In this document: positions 18,406 through 28,293 of the stretch, piece by piece
Layout: every line of letters starts with the position of its first letter
Position numbering within the stretch: position 1 is the stretch's first letter
From: Bacillus wiedmannii
GTDB taxonomy: Bacteria; Bacillota; Bacilli; Bacillales; Bacillaceae_G
NCBI RefSeq assembly: GCF_001583695.1
Contig: NZ_LOBC01000104.1
Coordinates: forward strand, 1 to 64,000
Reading direction: 5' to 3'
DNA: 64,000 bases
The notes under the pieces: generated by a model
What the model was told of the DNA's origin: nothing
The model's database searches: none
What the model saw: the letters and a program-made list of their open reading frames with translations, nothing else
Program-made: the position numbers and the translations under genes

Positions 18406-18436
18406 AAAAACCGAGTGTCATTCCCACTCGGTTTTT
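18406..18436 (-). terminator. Terminator of uvrBA
   Basis: AAAAACCGAGTG / CACTCGGTTTTT, 12-bp stem with a 7-nt loop, 10 bases beyond the uvrA stop. Confidence 0.85.
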
Positions 18437-18446
18437 ATGAATACAC

Positions 18447-21323
18447 TTATTGTGATAATTCTACTTCTTTTATTTTCTCTTTCATTCTTGCTTTATCGCG
18501 ATTTAAAATCTCTTTTAAATACTTACCTGTATACGAACGCTCTTCTTTTACTACTTGCTCTGGCGTTCCTGAGGCAACGATTTGCCCACCTTTGTCTCCG
18601 CCCTCTGGTCCAAGATCAACGATATAATCAGCTGTTTTAATTACATCTAAATTATGTTCAATAACAAGAACTGTCTCGCCACTTTCAACAAGACGTTGCA
18701 GAACTTCTAGAAGACGCGCGATATCATGTGCATGCAAGCCAGTCGTTGGCTCATCTAAAATATATAACGTACGCCCAGTAGAACGACGGTGTAATTCAGA
18801 AGCTAACTTCACGCGCTGTGCTTCTCCTCCAGATAACGTCGTAGCTGGCTGCCCTAATTTCATATAACCAAGCCCTACATCTACAAGCGTTTGAAGTTTA
18901 CGCTTAATTTTTGGGATATTAGCGAAGAACTCTACTCCATCTTCAATTGTCATCCCTAACACTTCAGAAATGTTCTTATCTTTATACTTCACTTCTAACG
19001 TTTCGCGGTTATAACGTTTACCATGACAAACTTCACACGGAACGTATACGTCTGGTAAGAAGTGCATTTCGATTTTAATAATTCCATCACCACGGCACGC
19101 TTCACAACGTCCACCTTTTACATTAAAGCTGAAACGTCCTTTTTGATATCCACGCACTTTCGCTTCATTCGTTTGTGCAAACACATCACGAATATCATCG
19201 AATACACCTGTATACGTCGCTGGATTAGAACGTGGTGTACGCCCGATTGGCGATTGATCAATATCGATTACTTTATCTAAATGCTCAAGACCTTTAATTT
19301 CTTTATGAGTACCTGGCTTCGCTTTCGCTTTATATAACTTTTGCGCTAATGATTTATATAGTACTTCATTAATCATCGTACTTTTACCGGAACCAGATAC
19401 ACCCGTTATCGCTACAAACGTACCAAGCGGGAATGACATCTTTGCATTCTTTAAGTTATTCTCTTTTGCACCGACAATTTCCACTTTACGTCCGTCACCC
19501 TTACGTCTTTCAAGTGGAACCGGAATAAACTCTTTACCGCTTAAATACTTCCCTGTTAGCGAATTCTCATCTTGCATCACTTCAGCTGGTGTACCCGCTG
19601 ATACAACTTGGCCACCGTGAATACCTGCACCAGGTCCGATATCAAGTAAATAATCAGCAGCCATCATCGTGTCTTCATCATGCTCAACGACAATTAACGT
19701 ATTTCCTAAATCGCGCATTTCTTGCAATGTGCGAATAAGACGATCGTTATCGCGCTGATGCAAACCGATTGAAGGCTCATCAAGAATGTAAAGTACGCCA
19801 GTAAGACGAGAACCGATTTGTGTCGCTAAACGAATACGCTGCGCCTCACCACCTGATAAAGTTCCTGCAGCACGACTTAACGTTAAATAATCTAAACCGA
19901 CGTTCACTAAGAATCCAACGCGCTCCTGGATTTCTCTTAAAATTAAATGAGCAATTGTTCGTTGTTTCTCCGTTAGCTCCACATTCGAGAAGAATTCCTG
20001 TACTTCTTGAACAGAATACTTCGTTACATCAGCAATCGTTTTATCACCAACGAAAACAGCTAAACTCTCAGGCTTTAAGCGTCCACCTTTACACTTCGGA
20101 CAAGCTTGCTCTGCCATATACTTTTCCATTTGCTCACGGACATAATCAGAACTCGTTTCACGATAACGACGTTCGATATTTGGAATAACACCTTCAAATA
20201 AAATCTCATTTTCCTTTACTTGACCAAATTCATTTACATAGCGGAAATAAACTTTCTCTTCACCGCTTCCGTACAACACTTTATCAAATAAATCTTTCGG
20301 TATATCTTTCACAGGCATATCCATATCAACGCCGTAATGATTACATACAGATTGTAAAAGCTGTGGGTAATATTGTGAGCTTGTCGGCTCCCAAGGCGCA
20401 ATCGCATGTTCATTTAATGATAAATCCCAATTCGGAATGACAAGTTCTAAATCCACCTCTAACTTTGAACCAAGTCCATCACAAGAAGGACACGCCCCGA
20501 ATGGACTATTGAATGAGAACATGCGCGGCTCTAATTCTCCGATTGAAAAACCACAATGCGGACAAGCATGATGTTCACTAAATAGAAGTTCCTCTTCTCC
20601 CATTACATCAATTAACACTCGGCCCCCGCCAAGCTTTAATGCACTTTCAAGAGAATCCGCAAGACGGCTTGCAATCCCTTCTTTTACAACAATACGGTCA
20701 ATTACAACTTCAATGGAATGCTTCTTATTTTTATCTAGCGCAATATCTTCAGATACATCTAACATTTCACCATCAACACGTACACGAACATACCCTTGCT
20801 TCTTAATATCTTCAAGCACTTTCACATGTGCACCTTTACGCCCAGAAACGATAGGAGCTAACACTTGTAATTTCGTACGTTCAGGATATTCAAGTACACG
20901 GTCTACCATCTGTTCTACTGTTTGTGACGTAATTTCAATACCATGATTCGGACAAATTGGCGTACCAATTCGCGCAAATAATAAACGTAAATAATCATAA
21001 ATCTCCGTGACCGTTCCAACTGTTGAACGTGGATTACGACTCGTTGTTTTTTGATCGATTGAAATCGCTGGTGACAATCCTTCAATCGTATCTACATCCG
21101 GCTTATCCATTTGTCCTAAAAACTGACGCGCATACGCAGATAACGATTCTACGTATCTGCGCTGCCCTTCTGCATAAATCGTATCAAACGCTAATGATGA
21201 TTTCCCTGAACCAGACAATCCCGTCACAACAACAAGCTGATTTCTCGGAATGGTTACATCAATATTTTTTAAGTTATGTGCTCTAGCACCTTTTACGACA
21301 ATAAAATCCTTGCTTATGCTCAC
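18447..21323 (-). CDS. uvrA: Excinuclease ABC subunit A
   Basis: 958 residues from GTG 21323 (SD GGAAGGG in the end of uvrB; the GTG at 21332 overlaps the uvrB stop). Two ABC ATPase modules: Walker [10 protein letters not shown] near residue 30 and GVSGSGKST in the second half, each with an LSGGEAQR signature. Zinc fingers are visible at CPHCGFSIG...CPSCDG and CEACRGDG...CEVCHGKR. It scans DNA for bulky lesions and loads UvrB. It is co-transcribed with uvrB. Confidence 0.98.
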   Translation of the reverse strand: MSISKDFIVVKGARAHNLKNIDVTIPRNQLVVVTGLSGSGKSSLAFDTIYAEGQRRYVESLSAYARQFLGQMDKPDVDTIEGLSPAISIDQKTTSRNPRSTVGTVTEIYDYLRLLFARIGTPICPNHGIEITSQTVEQMVDRVLEYPERTKLQVLAPIVSGRKGAHVKVLEDIKKQGYVRVRVDGEMLDVSEDIALDKNKKHSIEVVIDRIVVKEGIASRLADSLESALKLGGGRVLIDVMGEEELLFSEHHACPHCGFSIGELEPRMFSFNSPFGACPSCDGLGSKLEVDLELVIPNWDLSLNEHAIAPWEPTSSQYYPQLLQSVCNHYGVDMDMPVKDIPKDLFDKVLYGSGEEKVYFRYVNEFGQVKENEILFEGVIPNIERRYRETSSDYVREQMEKYMAEQACPKCKGGRLKPESLAVFVGDKTIADVTKYSVQEVQEFFSNVELTEKQRTIAHLILREIQERVGFLVNVGLDYLTLSRAAGTLSGGEAQRIRLATQIGSRLTGVLYILDEPSIGLHQRDNDRLIRTLQEMRDLGNTLIVVEHDEDTMMAADYLLDIGPGAGIHGGQVVSAGTPAEVMQDENSLTGKYLSGKEFIPVPLERRKGDGRKVEIVGAKENNLKNAKMSFPLGTFVAITGVSGSGKSTMINEVLYKSLAQKLYKAKAKPGTHKEIKGLEHLDKVIDIDQSPIGRTPRSNPATYTGVFDDIRDVFAQTNEAKVRGYQKGRFSFNVKGGRCEACRGDGIIKIEMHFLPDVYVPCEVCHGKRYNRETLEVKYKDKNISEVLGMTIEDGVEFFANIPKIKRKLQTLVDVGLGYMKLGQPATTLSGGEAQRVKLASELHRRSTGRTLYILDEPTTGLHAHDIARLLEVLQRLVESGETVLVIEHNLDVIKTADYIVDLGPEGGDKGGQIVASGTPEQVVKEERSYTGKYLKEILNRDKARMKEKIKEVELSQ

Positions 21324-21328
21324 TCTGT

Positions 21329-23305
21329 TCACCCTTCCGCTTTTAATTCTAATAGTAAATCTCTTAATTCAGCTGCACGCTCGAAATCTAACGCTTTTGC
21401 TGCTTCTTTCATCTCTGCTTCCATCTTCGCAATTGTCTTTTCACGCTCTTTTTTCGTCATCTTCTTAGCTGGTGCCGCTTCATACATTTCCGGCTCTTCA
21501 GCAGCTGTCGTTGCACGGATAACATCACGCACACCTTTTTGAATCGTTTTCGGCGTAATACCATGCTCTTTATTGTAAGCTTCTTGTATAGTACGACGAC
21601 GCTGCGTTTCTTCAATTGCAATTCCCATTGATCTTGTTATACGATCTGCATACATAATAACGCGGCCGTTTTCATTACGTGCTGCACGACCGATTGTTTG
21701 AATTAATGAACGCTCTGAACGCAAGAACCCTTCCTTATCAGCATCTAAAATAGCTACAAGTGATACTTCTGGAATATCTAATCCTTCTCGTAATAAGTTA
21801 ATACCGACAAGTACGTCAAACTTACCAAGGCGAAGATCACGGATAATTTCAATACGTTCTAACGTTTTAATTTCAGAGTGAAGATAGTTCACTTTAATTC
21901 CTACATCTTTTAAGTAGTCTGTTAAATCCTCTGACATCTTCTTCGTTAAAGTTGTAATTAATACACGTTCATTTTTTGCAATGCGATCTTGAATTTCTCC
22001 TAATAAATCATCAATTTGCCCTTCAATTGGTCGTATATCAATTGGTGGATCTAAAAGCCCTGTTGGACGAATAATTTGTTCTATTACTTCCGGTGCCTGC
22101 TCTAACTCGTACGGTCCTGGCGTTGCTGAAACGTAAATAACTTGATTCGTTTTCCCTTCAAACTCATCAAACGTAAGCGGTCTATTATCTAAAGCTGATG
22201 GCAGACGGAATCCATGATCTACAAGCACTTGTTTACGTGCTTGGTCCCCGTTATACATCGCTCTTACTTGCGGTACTGATACGTGCGACTCATCCATAAC
22301 GATTAAGAAATCTTCCGGGAAATAGTCTAATAACGTATATGGCGTTGCCCCCGCTGGACGAAGTGTCAAATGACGGGAATAATTTTCAATCCCTGAACAA
22401 AAGCCCATCTCACGCATCATTTCTAAATCATAACGTGTACGTTGCTCTATACGCTGCGCTTCTAACAACTTGCCATTATCATTTAATTCCTTTAAACGCT
22501 CTTCTAATTCTTTTTCGATATTTTCAATAGCGACCTTCATTTTTTCCTCACGTGTAACGAAGTGAGATGCTGGGAAGATTGCTACATGATCACGTTCTGC
22601 TAATACTTCACCTGTTAACGCATTTACTTCGCGAATACGATCGATTTCATCGCCGAAAAATTCAATTCGAATACAATGCTCATCAAGTGATGCTGGGAAG
22701 ATTTCAACTACATCTCCGCGCACACGGAATGTACCACGCTTGAAATCAATGTCATTACGTCCATACTGTACATCAACAAGTTCACGAAGCAATTGATTGC
22801 GGTCCTTTTCCATACCAACTCTAAGTGAAACAACTAACTCGCGGTATTCTTCTGGAGAACCTAAACCGTATATACACGAAACACTCGCAACAATAATCAC
22901 ATCATCCCGTTCAAATAGTGCAGATGTTGCTGAGTGACGCAATTTATCGATTTCATCATTAATCTGCGCATCTTTTTCAATAAACGTATCTGTTTGCGGC
23001 ACATACGCTTCTGGCTGATAATAATCGTAATAACTAACAAAATATTCAACTGCATTATTCGGAAAAAAATCTTTCAGCTCACTATATAACTGTCCTGCTA
23101 ACGTTTTATTATGAGCCATGACAAGTGTTGGCTTCTGCACCTCTTTAATGACATTTGAAATCGTAAATGTCTTACCCGTTCCTGTCGCTCCAAGCAACAC
23201 TTGCTTTTTCTTTCCACTATTAATTCCCTCTACAAGCTTCTCTATAGCTACCGGCTGATCACCTTGCGGGGAATACGCTGAAATAATTTCAAATTGATGT
23301 TCCAA
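21329..23305 (-). CDS. uvrB: Excinuclease ABC subunit B
   Basis: 658 residues; start TTG 23305 ([18 protein letters not shown]) with SD GGAGG 10 nt upstream. Walker [13 protein letters not shown]-like MDESHVS, beta-hairpin region around [17 protein letters not shown], helicase motif [11 protein letters not shown] and a C-terminal UVR domain ([17 protein letters not shown]). It verifies the lesion and recruits UvrC. Confidence 0.98.
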   Translation of the reverse strand: MEHQFEIISAYSPQGDQPVAIEKLVEGINSGKKKQVLLGATGTGKTFTISNVIKEVQKPTLVMAHNKTLAGQLYSELKDFFPNNAVEYFVSYYDYYQPEAYVPQTDTFIEKDAQINDEIDKLRHSATSALFERDDVIIVASVSCIYGLGSPEEYRELVVSLRVGMEKDRNQLLRELVDVQYGRNDIDFKRGTFRVRGDVVEIFPASLDEHCIRIEFFGDEIDRIREVNALTGEVLAERDHVAIFPASHFVTREEKMKVAIENIEKELEERLKELNDNGKLLEAQRIEQRTRYDLEMMREMGFCSGIENYSRHLTLRPAGATPYTLLDYFPEDFLIVMDESHVSVPQVRAMYNGDQARKQVLVDHGFRLPSALDNRPLTFDEFEGKTNQVIYVSATPGPYELEQAPEVIEQIIRPTGLLDPPIDIRPIEGQIDDLLGEIQDRIAKNERVLITTLTKKMSEDLTDYLKDVGIKVNYLHSEIKTLERIEIIRDLRLGKFDVLVGINLLREGLDIPEVSLVAILDADKEGFLRSERSLIQTIGRAARNENGRVIMYADRITRSMGIAIEETQRRRTIQEAYNKEHGITPKTIQKGVRDVIRATTAAEEPEMYEAAPAKKMTKKEREKTIAKMEAEMKEAAKALDFERAAELRDLLLELKAEG

Positions 23306-23414
23306 ACAAAACCGACCTCCTCGTAAAAAATCTGTATTCCCATTTTACCACGAATGCTCATAAAAAAACCAAGAAAACGAACAGATATTCGGTAAAACTT
23401 TCGACAATATATAC

Positions 23415-23447
23415 ATAGAAAAAGGAAGGAGCCAAAACTTCCTTCCT
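23415..23447 (-). terminator. Terminator of the DUF4362 lipoprotein gene
   Basis: AGGAAGGA / TCCTTCCT, 8-bp stem, followed on the minus strand by TTTTTCT. Confidence 0.65.
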
Positions 23448-23456
23448 CTACTAACT

Positions 23457-23885
23457 CTATTTTTTAGGTACATATAATAAATCATATCCATTGCGCCCAT
23501 TTTCATTCACACAGTCTATTAACCTATAAGCCGTTTGTAATTCACGCTGCTCTTTAACAATCCTTTTACAGTTATCTTCATCTATATCTGTATGATTACC
23601 AGCAAATCGATCTTGCCTATTATCTAATATATGAATTATATCTGTCCCACTATACTCTAACGTTTGAAAAACCGGATCACCTTCATGTGTATAATGTACA
23701 ATTCTTATTTTATCAACTTCCCCTTGTTCCACATTCAAAACGAACTTTTCAAATTTATCTAGATTAGAAATTTCTGTTCCCTTTACAACAACATCATTCT
23801 TCTTATCAATTGTAATGTTAGATTGTGAGCATGCTACTAAACTAAAGAGAAATAAGCATATAAAACCTGTTTTTCCTATTGTCAT
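23457..23885 (-). CDS. DUF4362-type lipoprotein
   Basis: 142 residues. A lipoprotein signal peptide ends at lipobox LVAC (MTIGKTGFICLFLFSLVAC). A small mixed domain follows with a Cys pair (EDNCKRIV and LIDCVNENG). It resembles the DUF4362 family found in bacilli; function unknown. SD GGAGAGG is close to ATG. A terminator from the upstream membrane gene separates the two. Confidence 0.72.
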   Translation of the reverse strand: MTIGKTGFICLFLFSLVACSQSNITIDKKNDVVVKGTEISNLDKFEKFVLNVEQGEVDKIRIVHYTHEGDPVFQTLEYSGTDIIHILDNRQDRFAGNHTDIDEDNCKRIVKEQRELQTAYRLIDCVNENGRNGYDLLYVPKK

Positions 23886-23918
23886 CCTCTCCTATACAAA
23901 CTATTGGTATACTAGAAA

Positions 23919-23946
23919 AAGCTACTTTCCTCTACGAAAGTAGCTT
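23919..23946 (-). terminator. Terminator of the MerR-membrane protein operon
   Basis: AAGCTACTTTC / GAAAGTAGCTT, 11-bp perfect stem, followed by TTTTC on the minus strand. It overlaps the end of the membrane-protein gene. Confidence 0.75.
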
Positions 23947-24552
23947 CTCTTTTCCTTTCTCCTTCTTCGGGAAAAGAACATATGAAAATGAAATAACTGT
24001 ATCCACTAAAAATATAATCGCCCAAACTTGGCTAACACGACTCGCTGCTTTATTTAAAACAATCCCTGTTTCTAACCAATTACCCCATTGTTCAAACGGG
24101 ACAAAACCGTACAGAAAGAAAAAGAAAATATGCACAACAACGAATAAAACAAGATGCAATATCCAATTTTTTATTTCCTGCTTCGCATAGGCCATACCTG
24201 TTAATTCTACCTGTTCTTCAATAATAGGCGCCGGTTCATTCCGCCATTTCGCAACTAGCTTTTGCGCAAATATATCAAGCTTCTTCAAATCCTTTTTCCC
24301 ATAGAAAACTGCATACAATAAGATAATTACAGTAATGATTTGAAAATTAGAGAACTTCCCTGTTTGATAATAGTCCACTACCCCTAAAGTTAAAATAAAC
24401 ACTTCATTTACGAGGAGTACAATCCCCATAATAAAACTTGCCTTTTTCAAACGGAATCCGTAACGAAGTAAAAAGAAACCGATAGCCGATAACCAAAATA
24501 CAATCTCTGCCCCAATTAAAAAGTACCAACGATATTCTGCAAGTATACTCAT
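23932..24552 (-). CDS. Multi-pass membrane protein, unknown function
   Basis: 206 residues with about six transmembrane helices, a cytoplasmic charged loop in the middle (KWRNEPAPIIEEQVELTGMA) and a basic C-terminus (FPKKEKGKEKLL). The start overlaps the stop of the MerR regulator gene by 4 bases (ATGA), SD AAGGAG 8 nt. I do not recognise the family. Its coupling to a MerR regulator suggests it is the target or sensor partner in the same response. Confidence 0.7.
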   Translation of the reverse strand: MSILAEYRWYFLIGAEIVFWLSAIGFFLLRYGFRLKKASFIMGIVLLVNEVFILTLGVVDYYQTGKFSNFQIITVIILLYAVFYGKKDLKKLDIFAQKLVAKWRNEPAPIIEEQVELTGMAYAKQEIKNWILHLVLFVVVHIFFFFLYGFVPFEQWGNWLETGIVLNKAASRVSQVWAIIFLVDTVISFSYVLFPKKEKGKEKLLS

Positions 24553-25304
24553 TTATCCCTCTCCTTTTCATCATATATACGAAAAGCTTCATCCATATAT
24601 AATAAAAGTTCTTCTTCAATTGGATACATGCTCATTTTCTGTGAATCTTCCTTCGATTTTCTAACTTCCCATAACTTATCTAAAAACGCTTCGTCACCAT
24701 TGGCCATTTCTAAACACTTCTGCATTAAGCTCTTCGTTGCCCCTTGTACCTCATCACTCGCGGCTTCTTTACCGTCTTTCATAAAAGTACGTAATTGCTT
24801 TAATAAATCTACCCATTCTAAAACATTCGGATCTTCTTCACTCATATTCGGCAAGTTATGAAGCAATTTTTGTTCTTCCTTTGAAAATACTTCATTTTGA
24901 AATATTTCACGTATACGAGACGACTGTTTCGAAAGCTGAATAAGTTCAAACATAACTTTCCAATCAAGTTCTCCCTCCACATCTACCGAATAAACAACAG
25001 CTTGTAAAACACGCTCCATTCGATTAAATTTCTTTTGTTCTTCCTGTACAAATCGAAGTTGTTTTTCAAGAGAATCCTTTAAGTTAACCTCACCTTTTAC
25101 TAACATATTCGCAGCCTCTTTTAATGAAAATCCCATTTCCTTTAAAAACAAAATTTGTTGTAGTCGAATGACATCAATTTCACTATATAACCGATGTCCA
25201 CCCTCCGTTTTCCCGCTCGGCTTTAATAAATCTATTTGATCATAATAACGTAATGTACGTACTGTTATCCCTGTCTCTTTCGTCAATTGTTGTATTGAAA
25301 TCAC
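24549..25304 (-). CDS. MerR family transcriptional regulator
   Basis: 251 residues from GTG 25304 (MISIQQLTKETGITVRTLRY, SD AGAGG 8 nt; an earlier GTG at 25313 overlaps the SD). N-terminal winged HTH with the MerR signature TVRTLRYYDQIDLLKPSG, a coiled coil about 80-105, then a large helical effector domain, as in TipAL/Mta-type multidrug or stress regulators. It lacks the metal-binding Cys pattern of metal sensors. Its own promoter has a 19-bp spacer with a dyad, so autoregulation is likely. Confidence 0.85.
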   Translation of the reverse strand: MISIQQLTKETGITVRTLRYYDQIDLLKPSGKTEGGHRLYSEIDVIRLQQILFLKEMGFSLKEAANMLVKGEVNLKDSLEKQLRFVQEEQKKFNRMERVLQAVVYSVDVEGELDWKVMFELIQLSKQSSRIREIFQNEVFSKEEQKLLHNLPNMSEEDPNVLEWVDLLKQLRTFMKDGKEAASDEVQGATKSLMQKCLEMANGDEAFLDKLWEVRKSKEDSQKMSMYPIEEELLLYMDEAFRIYDEKERDK

Positions 25305-25325
25305 TACTATCACCTCTTCCCCTTC

Positions 25326-25356
25326 ATTATAAAAGATGACGTTACGTAACTTTCAA
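25326..25356 (-). promoter_or_regulatory. MerR-type promoter with 19-bp spacer and dyad
   Basis: On the minus strand -35 TTGAAA (25351-25356) and -10 TATAAT (25326-25331) are 19 bp apart instead of 17. The spacer holds the palindrome GTTACGTAAC at 25341-25350. Long spacers with a dyad are the hallmark of MerR-activated promoters. Confidence 0.65.
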
Positions 25357-25367
25357 GACTTTTGTAA

Positions 25368-25412
25368 AAAAAATACAAAAAGCTATTTATACTCTTTGTA
25401 TAAACAGCTTTT
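25368..25412 (-). terminator. Terminator of the XRE/small membrane protein operon
   Basis: AAAAGCTATTTATAC / GTATAAACAGCTTTT (one mismatch) overlaps the stop of the last gene and is followed on the minus strand by a long T-rich run. Confidence 0.65.
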
Positions 25413-25641
25413 ACGGAAATAATCCCTTTTGTATAGCGCGCCCACAAAATAAAATAAGTGCTCCAACAACAACAACACTCGTTGCTGTTTTATGATAATG
25501 AGCTGAAACTAATAAATAATATGATAAACCTACAGTACCGAGCATAATACAAATACTTGGCACTGGATAACGAGAGAAGTTCTGCATTCCCCAAAACAAA
25601 GCAAAAATAGCCGTAGCGACACATAACACCGGTAATCCCAT
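25411..25641 (-). CDS. Small membrane protein, last gene of the XRE operon
   Basis: 76 residues, three hydrophobic segments and little else. SD AAGGGGA, 6 nt. It lies 16 bases after the preceding gene in the same direction. No family recognised. Confidence 0.65.
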   Translation of the reverse strand: MGLPVLCVATAIFALFWGMQNFSRYPVPSICIMLGTVGLSYYLLVSAHYHKTATSVVVVGALILFCGRAIQKGLFP

Positions 25642-25657
25642 CCCAGTTCCCCTTTTT

Positions 25658-26050
25658 CTATCTATTCCTTGTTGCTAACACACTCGTCGATGCCATACTT
25701 ATTAATAAACCAAAAATAGCAATATATAATAACTCATTTACATGTACTGCTTGCCTATCTACATACTTATTTACACAAAGATACATAATGAACAAGAACA
25801 CGAAGCTTGTAATACTAATCGTAAAATATGACTTCATCTTGTTCACAACTCGCTCATCAATCGACGGTACTCCCTCTTCTTTCAAACGCTTCTGTTCTCT
25901 ATATTCAGCAATACTATATAAAATGACTAGTGCTACATTCGATATAAAAATAGTTCCCCACGAAATGCTTAAAATCATTAAACTCACATTTAAAACAAGA
26001 CCCGCTAAAAACAAACTTCCTATGAACCGTATAACATCTCGCTTACTCAT
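25658..26050 (-). CDS. Small membrane protein with IDERV motif (paralogue of the 26287 gene)
   Basis: 130 residues: two N-terminal helices, a charged loop with EGVPSIDERVVNKMKSY, then two C-terminal helices. The same layout and the loop motif (ELPDIDERVNENIKKY) occur in the gene at 26287, so the two are diverged duplicates. The pattern recalls DUF2178/DUF3796-like proteins that are often paired with XRE regulators. The start overlaps the previous stop by 4 bases. Confidence 0.7.
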   Translation of the reverse strand: MSKRDVIRFIGSLFLAGLVLNVSLMILSISWGTIFISNVALVILYSIAEYREQKRLKEEGVPSIDERVVNKMKSYFTISITSFVFLFIMYLCVNKYVDRQAVHVNELLYIAIFGLLISMASTSVLATRNR

Positions 26051-26268
26051 ACATGATCGACCTCTTTTTGATTTCTATATTTCCACTTCGGCCAATAGTT
26101 CACAAGAAAATACACCCACTGCCCTAGTACAAATAAAACAAACGGCATACCAGCATTTCCATCAACAATTAAATTATATAAACTCCATATCGCTAAACTA
26201 ATCGTAAAAAATACCCCTACATATTTAAACGCTTTATCCGACTGAAATCTCTCAAACTCATCTTGCAT
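26047..26268 (-). CDS. Small membrane protein, XRE operon
   Basis: 73 residues with two transmembrane helices, a charged N-terminus (MQDEFERFQSDKAFKY) and a basic C-terminus. SD AGGAGGA. It sits between the two IDERV paralogues; the stop overlaps the next start. No recognised family. Confidence 0.65.
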   Translation of the reverse strand: MQDEFERFQSDKAFKYVGVFFTISLAIWSLYNLIVDGNAGMPFVLFVLGQWVYFLVNYWPKWKYRNQKEVDHV

Positions 26269-26286
26269 TTTTCATTCCTCCTATCT

Positions 26287-26676
26287 CTATGCCCGTTTTC
26301 CTATCATGACTCCTATGATGAGATTACCCGCAAATAAGGAACTACATATCATAAATATTTCTTGCACTGGTATAACAGCTCTACCTATTGCTTTGCTCGC
26401 AACAATATAAACAATAAGCAATAGAAACGCGAATACAAATGAGACATTTACATACTTTTTTATGTTTTCATTTACTCGCTCATCTATATCTGGAAGTTCT
26501 TCTTTTTTGTACTTACGCTTTTTGTAATACGAATACACTATCAAAAATACAATTGCTAAAACGTTACTCACTACGAGCGGTAAAATTGGTATAGCCGGAT
26601 TCATAATATGAACTACAATGTCTCCCACAAACAATCCAAAAGTCGCACCGATAAATAACTTTTTAGTATCTTCCAT
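26287..26676 (-). CDS. Small membrane protein with IDERV motif
   Basis: 129 residues, four transmembrane helices in two pairs, with the cytoplasmic loop ELPDIDERVNENIKKY between them. Paralogue of the gene at 25658. SD AAGGGGAGA. It directly follows the XRE regulator gene (11 bases), so it is the first target gene in the operon. Confidence 0.7.
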   Translation of the reverse strand: MEDTKKLFIGATFGLFVGDIVVHIMNPAIPILPLVVSNVLAIVFLIVYSYYKKRKYKKEELPDIDERVNENIKKYVNVSFVFAFLLLIVYIVASKAIGRAVIPVQEIFMICSSLFAGNLIIGVMIGKRA

Positions 26677-26687
26677 TTTTTCTCCCC

Positions 26688-26885
26688 TTACTCTAGCGTA
26701 AATATTTCCTCCACCTTCACCCCAAAATATTTGGCGATTTTTAGGGATAACTCTAGACTCGGGTTATAATGATGGTTTTCAATCGCCACAATCGTCTGCC
26801 GCGTCACCTGCATCGCCTTTGCCATTTCAACTTGCGTTATATGATGTTGCTTTCTTAACTCTTTTATTTTATTTTTCACACCCAT
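26688..26885 (-). CDS. XRE-family transcriptional regulator
   Basis: 65 residues from ATG 26885 (MGVKNKIKELRKQH); a GTG two codons later (26879) is equally well placed after the GGTGGAG SD. The protein is a single Cro/CI-type HTH (ITQVEMAKAMQVTRQTIVAI) with the C-terminal KYFGVKVEEIFTLE typical of short YozG-like regulators. It heads an operon of four small membrane proteins. Two palindromes flank its promoter, so it probably represses itself and the operon. Confidence 0.88.
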   Translation of the reverse strand: MGVKNKIKELRKQHHITQVEMAKAMQVTRQTIVAIENHHYNPSLELSLKIAKYFGVKVEEIFTLE

Positions 26886-26899
26886 AGGCTCCACCTTCG

Positions 26900-26963
26900 A
26901 AAGTAAAGATATCTTTACTTTAATTATAAATATTTTCCAGTTATAAGTAAAGATATCTCTACA
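26900..26963 (-). promoter_or_regulatory. Promoter of the XRE operon flanked by twin palindromic operators
   Basis: Operator 1 is a perfect 22-bp palindrome at 26900-26921 (AAAGTAAAGAT / ATCTTTACTTT). Operator 2 at 26944-26963 repeats it with one mismatch (GTAAAGATATCTCTAC). Between them on the minus strand lie -10 TATAAT (26923-26928) and -35 TTTACT (26946-26951), 17 bp apart. The dyad centres are 44 bp apart, about four helical turns. Confidence 0.8.
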
Positions 26964-27017
26964 AATTTCAGAAAAACGTTTCACTGATCACCTTCTCTAA
27001 CAAAGTACAAGCGTAAT

Positions 27018-27062
27018 TCAATTTATATCAGCTATTTTTTTAATATATCGACACCCGTAGCA
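27018..27062. repeat. Short ATATATCG-type repeat pair
   Basis: Two units, TTATATCAGCTATTTTT and AATATATCGACACC, with cores 20 bp apart; same family as the array at 6412. Confidence 0.45.
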
Positions 27063-27070
27063 CTATAAAT

Positions 27071-27109
27071 ATAAAAAAAGCTGTCCCAAAATATCTTTTG
27101 GAACAGCTT
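27071..27109 (-). terminator. Terminator of the YeiH gene
   Basis: AAGCTGTCCCAAAA / TTTTGGAACAGCTT (one mismatch), followed on the minus strand by TTTTTTT. Confidence 0.8.
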
Positions 27110-27119
27110 CTTCGTCCTA

Positions 27120-28142
27120 CTACATAAATCCTAATACATATACAAGAACGTATCCAAGAATAGAAAGAAAAACCGAGCCGATCAGCCCCGCCACGAATGC
27201 CTTACTTCCTAACTTACGGAACGTTTTAAACTCTACATTTAAACCAAGACCCGCCATCGCCATTGCAATAAGCATGTAAGCAATGACAACAATGTATCCG
27301 GCAACAACTTCTGGTATAACCCCGAGCGAATGCACTGCACTCATCGCTAAAAATCCGAAGATGAACCACGGAATTGGAAGGTCACGCCACGATTTTTTTT
27401 CCTCGCTGCCTTCACTCTTACCAAACCATAATCCAATTAAAATCGCTACTGGCACAAGCATTGCAACGCGCGTTAATTTCACGATAACTGCGATGTCTAC
27501 AGCCGTACTTCCTCCTGGCGCCGCAGCTGCGATGACATGAGCGATTTCGTGCAGCGTCGCACCTGAGAATACACCGTAACCGTACGGTGAGAAGCCAAGC
27601 ACTGGGTATAATAGCGTATAAATAAGTGTAAATATTGTACCTAAAATTGCAATAATTGCTGCCCCAACTGCCGTTTCTTCATCCTTCGCTTTCACTTGCG
27701 GTGCAATTGCCACGACCGCAGCCGCGCCGCAAATTGCTGTTCCGCACGCTGTTAAAATTCCGAGTTTCTTTTCTACCTTAAATACTTTCGTTAGCCCATA
27801 TACAACGAAAATCGTAAATGTAATAACAACGGCAGCGATGACCAATACTTTCGGCCCTGCCTTCGCAATATCAACAAGATTTAACCGCATTCCAAGTAAG
27901 ATAATCCCAAAGCGCAGCAACTTCTTACTCGCAAAGTTCGTTCCGGCAATCGCATCATGAGGAACTCCAATTGCCGCACGCCAAACCATCCCAATTAGAA
28001 TAGCAATCACTAATTGTCCCATAATATTTAAAAATGGAAGCTCTGCTAAATATTTCGCAGCAATTGCGATTAATAATGTAATCCCAATTCCTTGTGAAAA
28101 TCCAAAGCCCTTCTTCTTTTGTATAACAAGTGTTTGTTCCAC
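27120..28142 (-). CDS. YeiH family putative sulfate exporter (UPF0324)
   Basis: 340 residues from GTG 28142 (SD GGAG, 9 nt). About ten transmembrane helices. Family motifs visible: [31 protein letters not shown] and [14 protein letters not shown]. The family is predicted to export sulfate or a related anion; the direct activity is not proven for this protein. It is divergent from a LysR regulator, the common yeiH/yeiE-type arrangement. Confidence 0.88.
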   Translation of the reverse strand: MEQTLVIQKKKGFGFSQGIGITLLIAIAAKYLAELPFLNIMGQLVIAILIGMVWRAAIGVPHDAIAGTNFASKKLLRFGIILLGMRLNLVDIAKAGPKVLVIAAVVITFTIFVVYGLTKVFKVEKKLGILTACGTAICGAAAVVAIAPQVKAKDEETAVGAAIIAILGTIFTLIYTLLYPVLGFSPYGYGVFSGATLHEIAHVIAAAAPGGSTAVDIAVIVKLTRVAMLVPVAILIGLWFGKSEGSEEKKSWRDLPIPWFIFGFLAMSAVHSLGVIPEVVAGYIVVIAYMLIAMAMAGLGLNVEFKTFRKLGSKAFVAGLIGSVFLSILGYVLVYVLGFM

Positions 28143-28200
28143 TTTATACCACTCCAATAATCGTATTGGAACATGCATGTTCTTTCTACTTACATTATAA

Positions 28201-28272
28201 GAGAGTTTCTATAATAAGTTTAATATCAATATTGAATCTCTATCATCAGAAATACTTATGATAAGATGATAG
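28201..28272. promoter_or_regulatory. Divergent regulatory region yeiH / lysR with nested dyads
   Basis: CTATCATC (28240-28247) and GATGATAG (28265-28272) form an 8-bp inverted repeat across 17 nt that contains CTTATGATAAG. TCAATATTGA, another perfect palindrome, lies just to the left. These are candidate LysR-type binding sites. Confidence 0.5.
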
Positions 28273-28293
28273 AAAAAGAAAGGAGCCCATTAC

